A stretch of 60,000 bases of DNA from Membranipora membranacea (Eukaryota > Bryozoa > Gymnolaemata > Cheilostomatida > Membraniporidae): assembly GCA_914767715.1 (NCBI GenBank), contig OU612073.1, forward strand, positions 13,952,001 through 14,012,000, in the 5' to 3' direction. A program made the position numbers and the translations under genes. Positions 46,601-59,500 of the stretch are shown here, one piece after another. Positions within the stretch are counted from its first letter, which is position 1. The number at the start of each line of letters is the position of its first letter. The notes below the pieces were generated by a model. That model did no database searches. It was not told the origin of the DNA and was given only the letters and a program-made list of their open reading frames with translations.

Positions 46601-47267
46601 ACAATCTGAGCCAGTAATTTGACTCAAACAAGCTTGATACTAGGACACAATCAAGTACAAGATTAATGGCTGGTTCACATTTTACTATGACATTGGGGTG
46701 CCTAATGGGCTGTCGTGGACAATGTGGACCAGTCTTTAGGCTTTTAGTATGACGCAATTCATCATAAAAAAGCTCCCTAGATCGATATCCAAAATGCAAA
46801 CATTCCGCTGCAGATCAACAGTAGCCAAAACCTTTGAATCAGAGGACTTTATCAACAAACCCTGGGCTATAGAATGGTAGATTATACATATTAAAGACTT
46901 TGAGTAGGCCAGAATGGCGTGGTGAAAGTCAAAGTCAATATCAAGTGGCATGATATATAGTGAGGTAGTTAAGCCTGAGTTCTCAGCTGAGTGTTTGAAC
47001 AGGGATTTTCGGTCTTGTGTCACAGAATATTAGAAGACCTTGCCTAAGAACTCAGGCTACAGGTGTGTCAGTTTGAGACATTGCATGACTTGACGCCCCC
47101 TGATCACAATAGGATCTCAGACTTACCGTATGAGAACAGGGGAGGAGTTTGGGTGGGTGCTCCGCACCATCGTACATACTAAGACAAGTACTGCATGTCA
47201 GGAAGCTGTCATTGAAGTCCTCATAGTTAATACTGACAGTCTCAACAAGTGCTTGCGCTTGAGTCAT
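34606..47267 (-). CDS. TRIM2/TRIM3/TRIM71-like RING/B-box/coiled-coil/filamin/NHL protein (680 aa, 12 coding exons)
   Basis: Likely ubiquitin E3 ligase or RNA/protein-binding scaffold of the TRIM-NHL class. Coding exons in transcript order: 47267-47127, 44634-44535, 41828-41670, 39776-39660, 39115-38897, 38073-37904, 37575-37377, 37070-36970, 36536-36329, 35926-35719, 35386-35236, 34875-34606; all phases close and the frame ends at TAA. RING C25, C28, C44, H46, C49, C52, C69, C72. B-box2 (CATH, FCETC, CMMC, HGGTH) at about 113-150. Coiled coil at about 150-300, filamin-type Ig domain at about 303-402 (exons 7-8), NHL propeller from 403 to the end (TSVAIDREGNLYVLDTGNNR; TRIAVNSKSDVIIADN; GIALAPHNDDIIIADN; GLTIDVHGNILAT; GLITTDDYYVYVCD). 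A single B-box and the filamin domain favour TRIM2/3/71 ancestry over TRIM32. The 5'UTR continues to an acceptor at 47316. Introns host at least four MITEs. Confidence 0.95.
34946..34998. mobile_element. Short MITE-like inverted repeat (GTCTTGACAAGCT family)
   Basis: AGCTTGTCTTGATA at the left pairs with TATCAAAACAAGCT at the right (13 of 14). It lies in the last intron of the TRIM gene. Related ends occur at 43719-43803 and 59248-59331. Confidence 0.6.
39860..39949. mobile_element. 90-bp MITE with 9-bp target duplication (TTTGATCC family, copy 2)
   Basis: It begins TAGATCAAGCTTGATCC and ends GGATCAAACTTGTTCTC, an imperfect terminal inverted repeat. AGTAGCCAC occurs directly on both sides (39851-39859 and 39950-39958), a 9-bp target-site duplication. 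It lies in a TRIM intron. A TSD of 8-9 bp suggests a MULE- or hAT-driven element. Confidence 0.85.
40988..41033 (+). repeat. Three tandem copies of a 16-bp unit
   Basis: TAATGTTAGCCAGCAC is repeated twice, followed by TAATTTTAGCCAGCTA. It lies in a TRIM intron with no evident role. Confidence 0.85.
41492..41598. mobile_element. 107-bp MITE (TTTGATCC family, copy 3)
   Basis: TAGATCAAGCATGATCCAAT at the left and GGATCAAACTTGTTCTA at the right are the same ends as copy 2, and the first 50 bases align closely (CGCATTTAGGGTTTGAGCC). CCATTATG and CCATCATG flank it (7 of 8), a probable old 8-bp target duplication. It lies in the intron after the TRIM B-box exon. Confidence 0.85.
43719..43803. mobile_element. 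MITE-like element (GTCTTGACAAGCT family), 85 bp
   Basis: The left end GAGCCTCTCCCGACAGGC, continuing to CTTTGCTTGGT, pairs with the right end ACCGAACAAAGC through GTCAAGACAGGCTG, an imperfect 28-bp terminal inverted repeat. The centre is GGGAGGGGGG with a run of C. It lies in a TRIM intron. Confidence 0.8.
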
Positions 47268-47315
47268 CCTTAGGCCGTAGTGAAATAGCAGGTGCTTGCA
47301 GAGTGCCCCTCTAGC

Positions 47316-50300
47316 CTACAAATCAGATGAACAAAGAATTTGAGAACAAGGATTCATTCATTCATTAGGGGTTGATCAAAGATTTTAATAAATGCTGTTT
47401 CCATTTTCAAGTGTCGGTAAACCTCAAAGCAATGTCATCAACATAACTTATTTCTGCCCATAGCACACCTGAGAGGTACAGCCAGCTATCAGATATGCTC
47501 CAAAAAATGTTAAATTACATAATTTTATCTAATCCACAGAATAATAACAGGCTTTTAACTGACTTATCAAACTATTTTCAGATGAATAACCCAAGACAAC
47601 ACGAGTGGTCATATATTATTGCCATGGTGTAAAGAGAACATGTCATTCTCGATTATAGGTAAGTCACCTATATTCACCTTATTTGAAGGATATTGCCTGC
47701 AGAGTATGATGAATTCAATCTCAGCTCACTCCCAATGCAGCTGGTCATCCATGGAAGGTTCTAAGTGTCATTGGTGTTTGACCAGCTCTGTCTCTGCTCC
47801 AGATTTCTGTAATAGTAAACAATGAATAGATTTACCTTCCCATATGAGTACGCAGTATGGCTTACAAAGTCAATACTTTGTCAATAAAATGTCGATAGCC
47901 AAGCGATCAAATTGTAAAACATTTTTCTGATGTCAAGAAAGCAATCCATATGGAGTGGCTCTTGTCTAGTCTGTGGTCCACTCTGCTCAGAGCGAATAAA
48001 GCTGATCTGACTTGTGATGACCCTGGTGATATCATATCAAGGGCTGACCATCCTAAGCTTATATATAACACAATATTTAATGGTACCTGTACTAAGCAAA
48101 CAAGAATTTCACACACCCATAATAATAACATTGTACAAACACTCCAGCCTCCAGCTGCGGCATCAGGCTAATAATACATTCACATGTAATATCTGGACAT
48201 TGATTTCATGTTTTGCATGCAAATTAGCTGAGATGTTACTAGTATGATATTATAAGGCCTGGGACTATGTATCATGCTATCTGTGCTGTTGTATTTGTAA
48301 ACATTTCTCTGCAGGAAGAGATTGAAACCAGCAGGTTTCATTTCGAAAGGATAACGACAATCTCAAAGAGATAAGGTACATGTAACCATAATAAGACTAC
48401 AAACTCTCAAGTTATGAGGAAACCAATCTAAACTTGCACTTGAAATGACATAACTGGTAAAGTACAGGATCCTTCACAATACAAGGTTTTGACATCCGAC
48501 AGCCGACAGCAACCAGCACAAAGCATCTCACTTTTGATGTAAATGTTGGCAGATAATAATCATCGATGACTTTTATTCAGTCAGCATTGGCAGGAAACCA
48601 CTCCAATATCAATCATCATCAAACGTTCAGTCTGACTATTAATGTGTTGCTATAAATTACATGCTTCTGGCAGCCTGCCACAGGTTTCCATTCAAGGTGG
48701 GATTTGTTTGGCAACAATATTGTAATTGGATCATAACATTGCCAATTCTGCACCATTACATAATGATTAATTTGCTGCCTGGTATTTTAATAGCAGAAGT
48801 ACAGTACAGGTAACTTTATAAATTAATGATCTTGACATCACATGTAACGCCGAAATCTATAACGCATCTCCAAAATATCCAAGGCAGCCTTCACCCCCCA
48901 GAGTCTTAACTCCGCCCGACATCCTTCCAGCCCTCACACTGGTGGCAACCACTCACCTTGTGAGTCAGATGCTATATGAAATGTTAATTCCGTGACATCT
49001 GGTGTAAAGTAACCAAAAAATCTGTCAATGTGGCATTGTGGGAATTTTTAATTCTAGACTTTGACACTTTTTCCCTAAAAATTACCCTAAGACTGACTCA
49101 TTTTTTCATTAAAAATGCACATTCTTTGCTTGTTGTTCGGTCCCATCCGGGCTAATTTTTTCTCTATGGGTCTCTGGGTCTCCTTAGAAATAAATCTTTG
49201 ATTAAACTCAGTAAAATAGGATCTTGTTTTCTGCTGAAAGTTACAAAATACGAGATCACCTAAACAGTTGTTACAGAAAATGGATCAATCCCAGTGCCTT
49301 CGATCCAGGCTATTTATAATCAAGGAGTTCCTCTAACTCTTTAGTTTAATTAGATTATCTGGAAGGCTATGATTAATATCACAGCACCTAATCACCATAC
49401 CCCCTACAATTACTCTTAACAAAAGAGTAACACTGAAAACAAAAGAATACACTCACTTCTCCTAGCCTCAAAGACCGCAATGTTTGATTTTATAACAGTA
49501 CAAATAGCAATGTGGTAATAGGTTTCTGTTTGGGTGCAAAAATTGGAAACAAAAAGCTATTATTTTGTTTGAACAAGGGGCATAAGAAATCTCGATCAAT
49601 GAAACTTTCTTATTAATTAAATCCCAGGGACATTATGAGTCATAGGGTATAATACCCAATGAATGATGGGCAAAATTTGAAGAGTGGAACAAGTCAAACC
49701 CTTGCCATCAATGATTAAGATTCAAAATGTCTCAAATCAACAAATCCAAACATCATAAACTGAAGTCATGGAGCCATCAAGCTCAGGTGGAGGCTTTGTG
49801 ACGTAAGTTGGATAAATGTTTCAAATTTCAAAATAACTTGAAATATTTTTGGGTGTGCTAAACATTACATCACAGTTATTGACATAAGGAGTTATATTGA
49901 ATGTCTCCACGCACTTCAGATTCGATTAAACATTGGATGAACGCTACACCTATCCTAGCGCTGTTCATGAGTCAGCATGACTTGATAAGGAGCATGACGC
50001 CACCAGATGCTTCCACTTTTAATCTTTCTATAATTAGACATTGTCCTACCTAGCTGATAAACCTGGACCTTTTGTTCAATCAAGTTATTAGGCGTGAAGC
50101 GAAAGTGTTCTCATAAAGATAGGGAGCTTGGAATTTGATCATCAAGGACTGTTGATCCTTGAACTACGCTTCAACAATCTCAACTAGTCATAAGTGAATT
50201 GTAATGAAGTAATCAAGTAAACCGAGTGAGTAGTCATGAAGAATTGAAGGGCCCTAAAATAGCGAATGTAATTAGCTAATTTAATCTTGATGTCAATCTA

Positions 50301-51141
50301 AATTGAAACGGACTCACTAGAGAATTCCATGAAGAAGCTCAAAAGTGTATCGCATACTTTCGAGGGCATAGTCTGAGATAGACAGCAGGAATGTCTAGAC
50401 ATCAATTACTGGAGAGCCACTGTTTTCTTTTACTGAAGACGATTGTTTATGTTTTTACACAAATAAACTACCCACCCTGGAGCTTGAAAGTGAAAGCTGA
50501 GCTATTGTATAATGCGAAAAATTGCCAGCTGGTCACAACATGATTTTAAATGCGATCCACACCTCAAGTGGTGTGAATAATGTAGGCACCTGGGAGTTTT
50601 ATATAGCATGCTCAGAGGTTCAATGTCCAGGAGGCATCAGCTGTGATAACAAACATTACAACTTGGCAACACAAAAGTCAGCATAACAATGCGGAGATGC
50701 TTCCTCTAGGGTTGCTTTGGTTGATGTCAAAAATTAGGATGGCTAAATCACGTCATTTTCTACGAGCTGTCAAAGAAATCTCTTGAAAGATAAATAAGTA
50801 TTTCAAATTGATACTCAATCATTTTAATTTGGCCATTTATAGCAACCAAAAGTTCACAGCAAATAATTAAAACTTGATCAAACACTCAAGTACCAAATTG
50901 AATCAACCACAAATGGATACTCTCATGACCAATTTAACAATAACCTCACAAAGGGACCTCCGGATTCACCTCCGGTCACTGTCCATAATACCAATCTCTA
51001 TAGAGCTCTTGCGGCACAAAATTAACTACCACTGATTCTCAGAAACTTGAAACCACCAGGGAGAATAGAATCCATTCTCCCTGATATCACCAAGTACCAT
51101 TCACAACCCTAATTGGCAGGAGGCCAATGCTACTGGCTTAC
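47316..51141. other. Probable TRIM 5'UTR intron, no coding exon seen
   Basis: AT-rich sequence with scattered short ORFs on both strands (for example 47619-47825 and 47950-48247). None shows splice signals in register or recognisable composition. It is likely intronic if the exon at 51142 belongs to the TRIM gene. Confidence 0.35.
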
Positions 51142-51228
51142 CTGTACTCAAGTGCTTCTTCTCTTTTGTGATGGATGTGATGGAGTAGACTTATCAGCAG
51201 CAGCCTAGGACTTCTCTAAGATAGGTAC
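51142..51228 (-). other. Candidate noncoding 5' exon of the TRIM gene
   Basis: On the minus strand, acceptor TATTTTCAG precedes 87 bases that end at a strong donor, TACAG|GTAAGCC. All frames are short, so this would be untranslated. It is upstream of and co-oriented with the TRIM coding exons, whose first exon also begins at an acceptor (ATTTGTAG, 47316). A link between the two is inferred. Confidence 0.45.
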
Positions 51229-53530
51229 CTGAAAATAATGAAACAACATCTCTGATTACTTCTTATATATCCATATGCCTAACTTCCTTTTATTTCAAAA
51301 CACCAGAGGAAACTTGTAACATAATGCCATACGGATGACAGACATGATATAAGGGTAGTCATCACTGTCATTATGAGTAAGCAAGCCAGGGCAGTGTGTA
51401 CGTAATCCAAGTCACCACATGTCAAAACCGGGAGAACTTCCAGTACAATCAACATCAAACATCCCCTTCTCACTTCGCTCAATCATACAGCTTTAGAGAG
51501 AAAACCAGGATGAAGATTGTCAGAAAAATTCATGATGACAGCCGACTAACAGAAACAAAATTACAGGCTTCTGCCCATGTCACTTTCACTATTGAGTCAC
51601 TTTCCATCAACGGTGGTGTCTGATATCACTGGCGAGACCGTCAATATTAAACCCCATGACGTCATCTGTACATCAATAAATTGCTGTCAAAACTCATGGT
51701 ATTTTGTTAATTGCCACCTGAGTATCAATGATTACAATATGTTACATAATCAGCAAATCTCATATATTTTAAGTTTGTGTCAGGCAAGATTGCGCATCGA
51801 GACGGACACTATACCCAACAATCCATTATTTGTTGGCCCTAGACTAGACCAATAACTTTATATTATGCTTTGAGTTGTCAGCCAGGGATGGAAGTAAAAG
51901 CTTAGCTTGGAGCAATCTCTGTATATTGTCGTCGTTGTTTATGATCAGCCCTAGCACTGAAAACTATGCAGATATGTTACAACTAAATTGAAACCAATCC
52001 CTGATGAGGTAAACAACAGAGAGCTTGTTAGTAGATGCCCTAGGTACTAGCTAGACACAACCTTTCACCATACTTGCCTATGACAGGAAGAGATATACGG
52101 AGAGCACTTCATCATTGCTATGAGGTCTTGCCAAGGAGTACTCCTTGGCCTTACATGGATTGTGGAAAGTGTTGGTATAATTGTGTTGTTGGAAATCAAG
52201 TTGTTATCACCAATTTTAGTATTTATAACTACTAACTACCCATTTAATTTAATGGGCCATTATAACTAAATATTCAATAATACTTACATTTGAAGCAGTC
52301 TATCACTGAGTAAGGCAGCTAGGTAGAGGTTTAATAGCTCACAAGAAAAGTATCATCTTTCACTGGTCTTCTTAATAACCAATCACCCAGCTGTGACTGC
52401 ACCCAGCTGGCATGAAAGTCTGAACTATATGAATGTGGCTGAACAAGTGTGTTGCTCACTCAAACAAATTTTTTGTGTCAAGATATTTAGACTATGGTTA
52501 TTTAGTGCACACAAATTGATCTGATACTTAGTTCTGCCTGCTGTATGTATTCCATGTAAACACACTATGGTCCGATGGATTTCCCAAAACAGGAAAAGAC
52601 AACTCAGTAAATACTAAATAAGCAGCTGGTGATGGACAACTTCAATTAGATTCACCATAAATATAATTGACTTGCTATGATAACCTTGGTAAAATTTCAT
52701 TACTTGGCAAGGATAAATACTCTGCTAAATGGTCCAAAACTTAAGCAGCATGTAGAGCCTTAACTGCATTTTTTAGAACGGGTATCGTGACCCAAAAGCC
52801 GTATGGTGCAAGTATGCAATTGTCAATGCACCCCCTCTTGTGCTAGATTTAACTACTCAATTCACAGCACTTAACATCCCACATCTCAATCACAAGTAAG
52901 AGGGCTAATTGTTGATCCTACGACCAGCGGGTTGTCTGTGATCTGCAGTTATGCCTTGCCTGCCTTTTATGAGCAGGCAAAGCCATTTGATCCTTTTGAT
53001 CTAACTAGAGTATTATATACCCCAGTAGTTTGCTAATCTTGACATCATCTTAATTTAGTCCTTCCCTCACATGGGAAGGTAACTCCAAAAAAGACAAAAA
53101 AAAGTAAACAGAGCAGCAGCATGGGAAATTTGAGATGAAGGGCGGCAGCCAGCAGTTAGTTTATATCGGTCATGATTTCCAATTCCGATTGAGTACAACA
53201 AATTATCACCTTATAGAGCATCGACACAAGACCTGCCGGTCAGACCCTAAAAGCCACTGTTTATTCTCATACCTGGGCGCAAAAGAGAAAGAATGCATAC
53301 AGGCTCTTGGAATATCATTTCTAAAAAAGTAATATTTCTTCCTAACGCAGAGTAAAACAAAGCAACAATTGCGATTGGCTCGTTTTGTATTTAAGGTAAT
53401 GTGATTATTAGAAATGTTTAATGGTATCAATGTAGGAAAAAAATGCTTCTAGTTACAAAAATCCGATTTTAAGAAATAAGTGTATTCACTATCAACTAAT
53501 GTGTGGTTAATTGTTGTTCATTTTTACATT
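51229..53530. other. Intergenic between WDR3 and the TRIM gene
   Basis: It contains a 20-bp perfect palindrome at 52130-52149. It should include the TRIM promoter and the WDR3 3'UTR, but no core elements are distinct. Small ORFs at 51279-51855 and 53135-53430 are unsupported. Confidence 0.4.
52130..52149. repeat. 20-bp perfect palindrome
   Basis: GCCAAGGAGTACTCCTTGGC is self-complementary with no loop. It lies upstream of the TRIM gene. It could be a dimeric factor site or chance. Confidence 0.8.
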
Positions 53531-56500
53531 TCACACCATAGCAGGGCCCTTATGTTTATTTTTACGTCTTTTTTCTTTCTTCATGAACATATTTGTGGCA
53601 TCTGTGAACAGCTGATCCGACTGTTTATCTTCTAGTCGGAGCTGTAAGAGCTGTAGAGCTGACAAATTGAACCCAATCCTGTCCTGTAAGAATGAAAAAA
53701 CTTTGTTTGAAAAATCAAGCTGAGCAAGACAATTTGTGAAGTCTTTGTACTTGTCATGAAAAAGCTCTCATCACAGGGGTCATTGCCCTCATATGTGGCC
53801 ACATTTAATATCGGCAAACATATGAGCACTGATACTGTAACAAGTAAAAATACAATCATTGATTACAGAAATGAAAATATTTTAAAATCTTTGATTGCAT
53901 AGAATGTTATGTAAAATCATCTGCATGATCATCTAGAGTAAAGGATTGAACATGTTATACTGTGTTACTTACTCACCTTATATTCTTCAGCTATGGAGGT
54001 GCTGGAGTCCTTGAGTCGATCTATTGTACGTATCAACATTTGATTAGATGTGATCTGGTTGTGGTGAATTCTGAAATTAGAATAACAGTCATGATTACAT
54101 CTTACCTAGCAAACGCATCAAGGACAAGACAACTCTGGTTTACAGATTGTCAAACTAGTAATAATTAGGTAATTTGTCAGACATCAGAAAGCTGAATGAA
54201 TAATAAGATGTTCAAGTATTATGGTGGAATAAATTCCAAAATCCTGAGTAGATTGTGGAATGAACAAGTTTTCAAAGGATTGGCAATTTTTACTTTTTAG
54301 GGTAGCTGGTAGTTTTCCTAAATTGTTACAAACAAGTCCTATAGCATGAATTAAAAGAGCCATTGCTGATCAATCAAAATATTTAACCGCCGTCGCCAGC
54401 ATATCAAATAATGCACTGAGAACTTATTAGTAAGTTTATATGGTGATGTACTTACGCCACACTGGAAATTATTGTTAGCGGTGAACATCTTACCTCATCA
54501 GAAACAGCAGACATTTGCTGACTAATTCCACGTGTCTCTTCTGTCTGACTAATATATCTAACACCTTCAGCAGATCCGTCGCAAAGTTGAACGGCATAAC
54601 CAACAACGATTCCTCGAGCTCGCTAAAAAACACGGTGAGAAAATATTCACTGTATACTTTTGTGACAGACTACAAAATGTCAAATTGAACTGCAAAAGAA
54701 CAATTAAGTTTCATTCTTTTAGATTTTTACATCACATTAAAATATATAGCATACATATTCATGCAAACGAAAATGTACAATATAGTCCCGAAGAATCCAG
54801 TGATGAAAGTACAGTAGTAATGCTGTATAAAAATAACTGAATTTACTGCAATACCTGGATTTGACCTTCTTCAGAACCTCCAGAACGTAATCCACAGGAG
54901 ATTTACATTTGTAAGCCCTCAATAGTGGGTGAAGATCGCTGTCATCCTTCTATAACACAAATATGTTAATCACATTATAAATTCCATCATCTACCATGTA
55001 ATGATATAGACCTCACATAATAAAGCTGGAGTGTTCTGCACCAGTTACTTGAGTAATGAAATAGTTAATGATCAAACGCGACATCTTTGCTCAAAATGGT
55101 CAAAACACTGAAATGCTATAAGAATTTATTTGACCTTACAAAATCATTATCCCAAAGACATGATAAGAATTGCGTGTGTTTTAATTTACCATCTCTGCAT
55201 TATGGGAAATTACGCTGTATGTAAAGTATGGGATCAAGAGGAATGGTAACCTTCATCTTCAGTCAAAACAAGATGGTCAGACAACACTAATCCAACTTAT
55301 ACTCCTGCCAGTTAAAGTATCTGATACGGACGGAACCGATAGAGTTTCAGTTTGACAAGGATCTTACCACTATTTTATCCTTGTCAGTCCTCCATAACTC
55401 TACAGCTTCCATGATCCTCTCAGTACTTTTAACAGACTCTACTGTCTTCTTACTGGCGAAGCCTATCTCTTCACTGGTCTCACCGGGTAACTAGATTTAG
55501 TTCAATAAATGGACTAAGCTTGATCAGTATTCTCATACACGTTCAGTATTTCAGTGACCTGGCTCTTATTCACAAACCATAATTGGTCCACAATTGAAGT
55601 ATTTTCAGAAAAAAATAAGAAACATTAAAATAAAAAATCCAAGCAACAGACTAAAAGGTCCCAACCCAGGTTGCAACCTCTTCACACTGCACATTGTGGT
55701 TGTAATTGATGATCAAACTTCTGAGGATCCGTTGAGGTTGTTATCAATGATGATGTTGTGGAATCTTTCAGGATCGCAACAGTTCAGTGTGTTTAGTAGA
55801 CCTAGATTTCAACTCTAATTCCCGAAGACTCACCACAGGGTTTTCTTCTTGTTCTATTTCAGCATCAAACTCTTTTTCTCTCTGCTGCTCCTTTTCTTCC
55901 TCCAGTACAAGAATCTCCTCACATTTCTCCCACAGCCTGATACTCTTATCATGTGATGAGCTCGCCACTGTCATACCTATAAACGGCAGAGATAAGTCAG
56001 CAATACAATAAAATAAATAAAATAAAGCTAGTTAGGTGTGAGATTACATTCACCATGTATAATGAGTTATATGGGTCAAGGAGAAGACTACAGAAAGTGT
56101 CTTTTATTCTAATGAGTCATCAATGGCTGCATGTGCATGCTGAATTCATCTTTGTGGTAATCCACTCGGAAATTGAAAAACACTTTCATCATACTTTATT
56201 GACAATGCCTTTCAAGGAGTTCCGTTTGTGAATGAGGAGCGGAAAAATTGTTCCAGTCATCTGTTAATACACCAACATACCTGAAGGTTCACAGATAACA
56301 GACCACACCTCTCCATGGTGGGCGGGGCTTAATGTTGTCACATGATTAAAGTTGTCGGCATCCCACTGCTTCACAGCACCATCCTTACCACAAGAAAAGA
56401 ACAAGTGTGTCTTGGGTAGAAAGGACAGGCCCATAATGCTGAAAAGCAGAAAATATTAATTTATCACATGATATTATTTAACAACATTTTGAGTAGATGT

Positions 56501-59500
56501 AAGAAAGTTAGAACACCTGCCCACCGGAAATACAACATGCTGAGGTACTTTGGAGCTTTGTGACTACGTCGCTCGAAACTGCCTGTAAACTGGGAACAAA
56601 AAAATAAGTACTTTCAGCCAATCGTCTAAGTTATCATCAGCGGAAAAGTGAACCTACCGTGATCTCCAGCAATTCAAGATATGGGTAACCAAAACAGAAA
56701 ATTCTATGAACTTATTCACAAAAATGAAGGGAATAGCTTTACCAACCTGTCATCATGAGCAAATATACTTTTATGGCAGTCACCAAAATCCAATCCCCAT
56801 ATCTTTATATTTTTATCAGCAGATCCAGATATTAGCAGAGTTCCATCTGTTGATATGTCTATACTAAGGGCGGGTAGACTGTGCCCGTATAGTGATAAGA
56901 AGAACTGCAACATAAATCTAATCTTGTAGAGGAATAAGGCTCAATAAGCATACAGTTATTTAAAATTGACCCGAAATTATTATTTATTTTTAATCTGGCA
57001 AATGTACCAAAACTATCAGAACAATGAGATAAGTAGTTATTTCAATTCAATATATGTTATGGTAGTTTTTGTTTCATATAAAATTATTACTATTGTACAA
57101 GTTGCACAATTTATAATATTCGAACTCATTAGATAAAAATAACACACATTATACTCTACAATATTAGAGTACATGCACCTACCTTCAGTGTATCCACAAA
57201 GAAGACTTTGATGGTGTTATCCAGTAGGCTGACAGCTAACAGACGATTGTCAGCACTCACCTTCACACAAAGTACATCATCAGACATCTTCAGTACTTTA
57301 GTGGGTACAAGTGTCAGCCTCTTACCACTGTGACAGAACAGATATACAGTTGAGTTATACATACTCATATAAATATATTTAAGTTGAGTATGTAGCAATG
57401 TATTACTTATAGCTACTTAGTTTTCAGCTTGGTAGCCTAGGTGCCTCATCTGTTCTGTAGCTGTGAGGACAAATAATCAAATTTGGCTGCCGCAATCATA
57501 AGATATATGGTTGCAAAATATAATGGTGTCTATGGCCGCAACTACTCCTATACAACTTAAGCAATCAAAAAAATTTTAGAATACAGCAAATTGATGGAAT
57601 TCAAAAATGATTGCCAATGCAAACCCTCGCTGAACTGTTTGAACAATTTAATTTTCTTTGTAAGTTATCCATATGTAAATGAACTACAATCAAATAATTT
57701 CAAGAGTATTTCAAAGTATCCTGCATGTAGTTCAACAGATGACAAGCCAAATTACTGATGCGCAATACTTACCCTGCAGCAGGAGTACTAGAGCCAATAG
57801 ATTTTTTCTCTCCTTTTCTGCCCTCCTCCTCGTCACTATCTCCGCTCTCCTCTCCAGTCTCTCCCTCGACGAGCTCAAACTGCCAGAACTTAACCTCGTG
57901 GTCAGCACTCCCTGTCACTATACCTCTCTTATCGGGTAATACACACAGTGACCAGACAGCACCTGTATGAGCTTCTATCTCCTCTATCATAGCTGAGCTC
58001 GCTATGTCAAACAGCTGTAGACTTCCAGCCTGTGTAGCAGCGTACAAACGTTTGAAATATGAGACTGATGGATCATAATGGTTGCCATACATGTTTTACC
58101 TCATGTTTGTTTAAGAATGCTAGAATGAGTGAGAGCTGAATAGAGGGCGGTGCATGTCGTTGGTATAGTTCTCACTCCCTATAGCTCAAGGGTTGTAGCA
58201 CATAGCGTTTATGGGTTGTTTTTACTGGCGCTCTTCTCGAGAGCGATAGTTGGAGAAGAGAAGAGCGCCAGTAAAAATGTCCCACTCACATAGATGACAT
58301 TATTATAACGCTATATAATTTTATCTGGAGTATGTAAAATGAATCTGAATCGGATTGAATGGGGAAGACCATAACACAAAGATTGAAAACAAAAACCAAA
58401 TTAATAATGGGGAGACATCTCACCTTGGTACCTATGACTATGTGCCTGTCACCTGGAAGGAAGGCACAGCAGAGAGCATATCCACAGCTGATCGTCCTGA
58501 TGCACTTCAAACTTTCTCTGCAGAAAAATATACAACATGATGGAGATTGGATGACTAAGGTCATTATGTACCTTCACATTCATCGGCTCAAACATTTTCT
58601 CAAAGGTAAATGAAATTAATATAAAGGGCTATTGCGCATGATGATACAGGAATCGTGCCCTCATTGACATTGATAAGACAACTTGCCACAATTATAAAAA
58701 TTGATGGTGAATCTTTCAGAACATACAAATTTATTATAAGCTCTTAATCTCCGTCCATCATGAGGAGAATAGCCTGTCTACGTAGGCTACATTATCCTAT
58801 CACTGACCTGTTCCAAACTTTGACTTGATCTCCGCTGGCGCTGCACAAAGCTGACCCATCGTTACTGAAGCAGAGCGCTCTCACATCTGTCCTGTGTCCA
58901 GGCTTAGATAAGTGACTGGGCTTACTAAGCTCTGATTTCTTCTCACTCAGATCTATGGATGCCGTGTATAAACTATTATTGGCAAGCACTGCTGCTATCT
59001 GTAAAGGAACTTTAAAGATTAAACTATATTCAGACTTTCAGACTGTTCGACATATGACAGGTTGCTAACCTCACACTATCCAAAACTCATATGTGGACCT
59101 AGACTCATTAGCATGTCTTCGAAGCGTTATCTGTTTTGGTTGGGCTAGCTAGGGAAATCAACATACAACAAAACTAGTCAGAGAGGCTCATTACAAACGG
59201 CTCAATCATCAGTGACAATACAGAAAAAACACAACATCTTCCTACACTAGCCTGTCTTGACATGCTGAGTGGGTAGGGGAGGAATAAATCTTTGTTCCTC
59301 CCCAACCAAATTAGCTTGTGAAGACAGTCTACTCATATGCTAACATCCCACCTTACACACAGCCGCACCGTTACACAGTACGTCCACACTGCTGAGCCTA
59401 GCTGGTACCCTGACAGGCTCGTGTCTCTTGTGCTGATCCTCTACACTAAGCTGATGTCTCTCTGCAGTAGTCAGTGTGTCGTCCTCCCCGGCAGCACGCT

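Noticed and set aside
46736-47023. 95-residue minus-strand ORF in the first TRIM coding intron
   Set aside because: RING halves in exons 1 and 2 join perfectly in phase 0 without it; there are no splice signals in register.
47950-48247. Plus-strand ORFs as a gene opposite the TRIM 5'UTR intron
   Set aside because: Two overlapping frames, no initiation or splice context, and no recognisable protein features.
55594-55833. Continuation of the WDR3 exon past 55834 to the in-frame stop at 55768
   Set aside because: A good GTGAGT donor at 55833 joins in phase 0 to 55490-55368, which continues the WDR3 similarity (the ERIMEA region and Utp12 domain).
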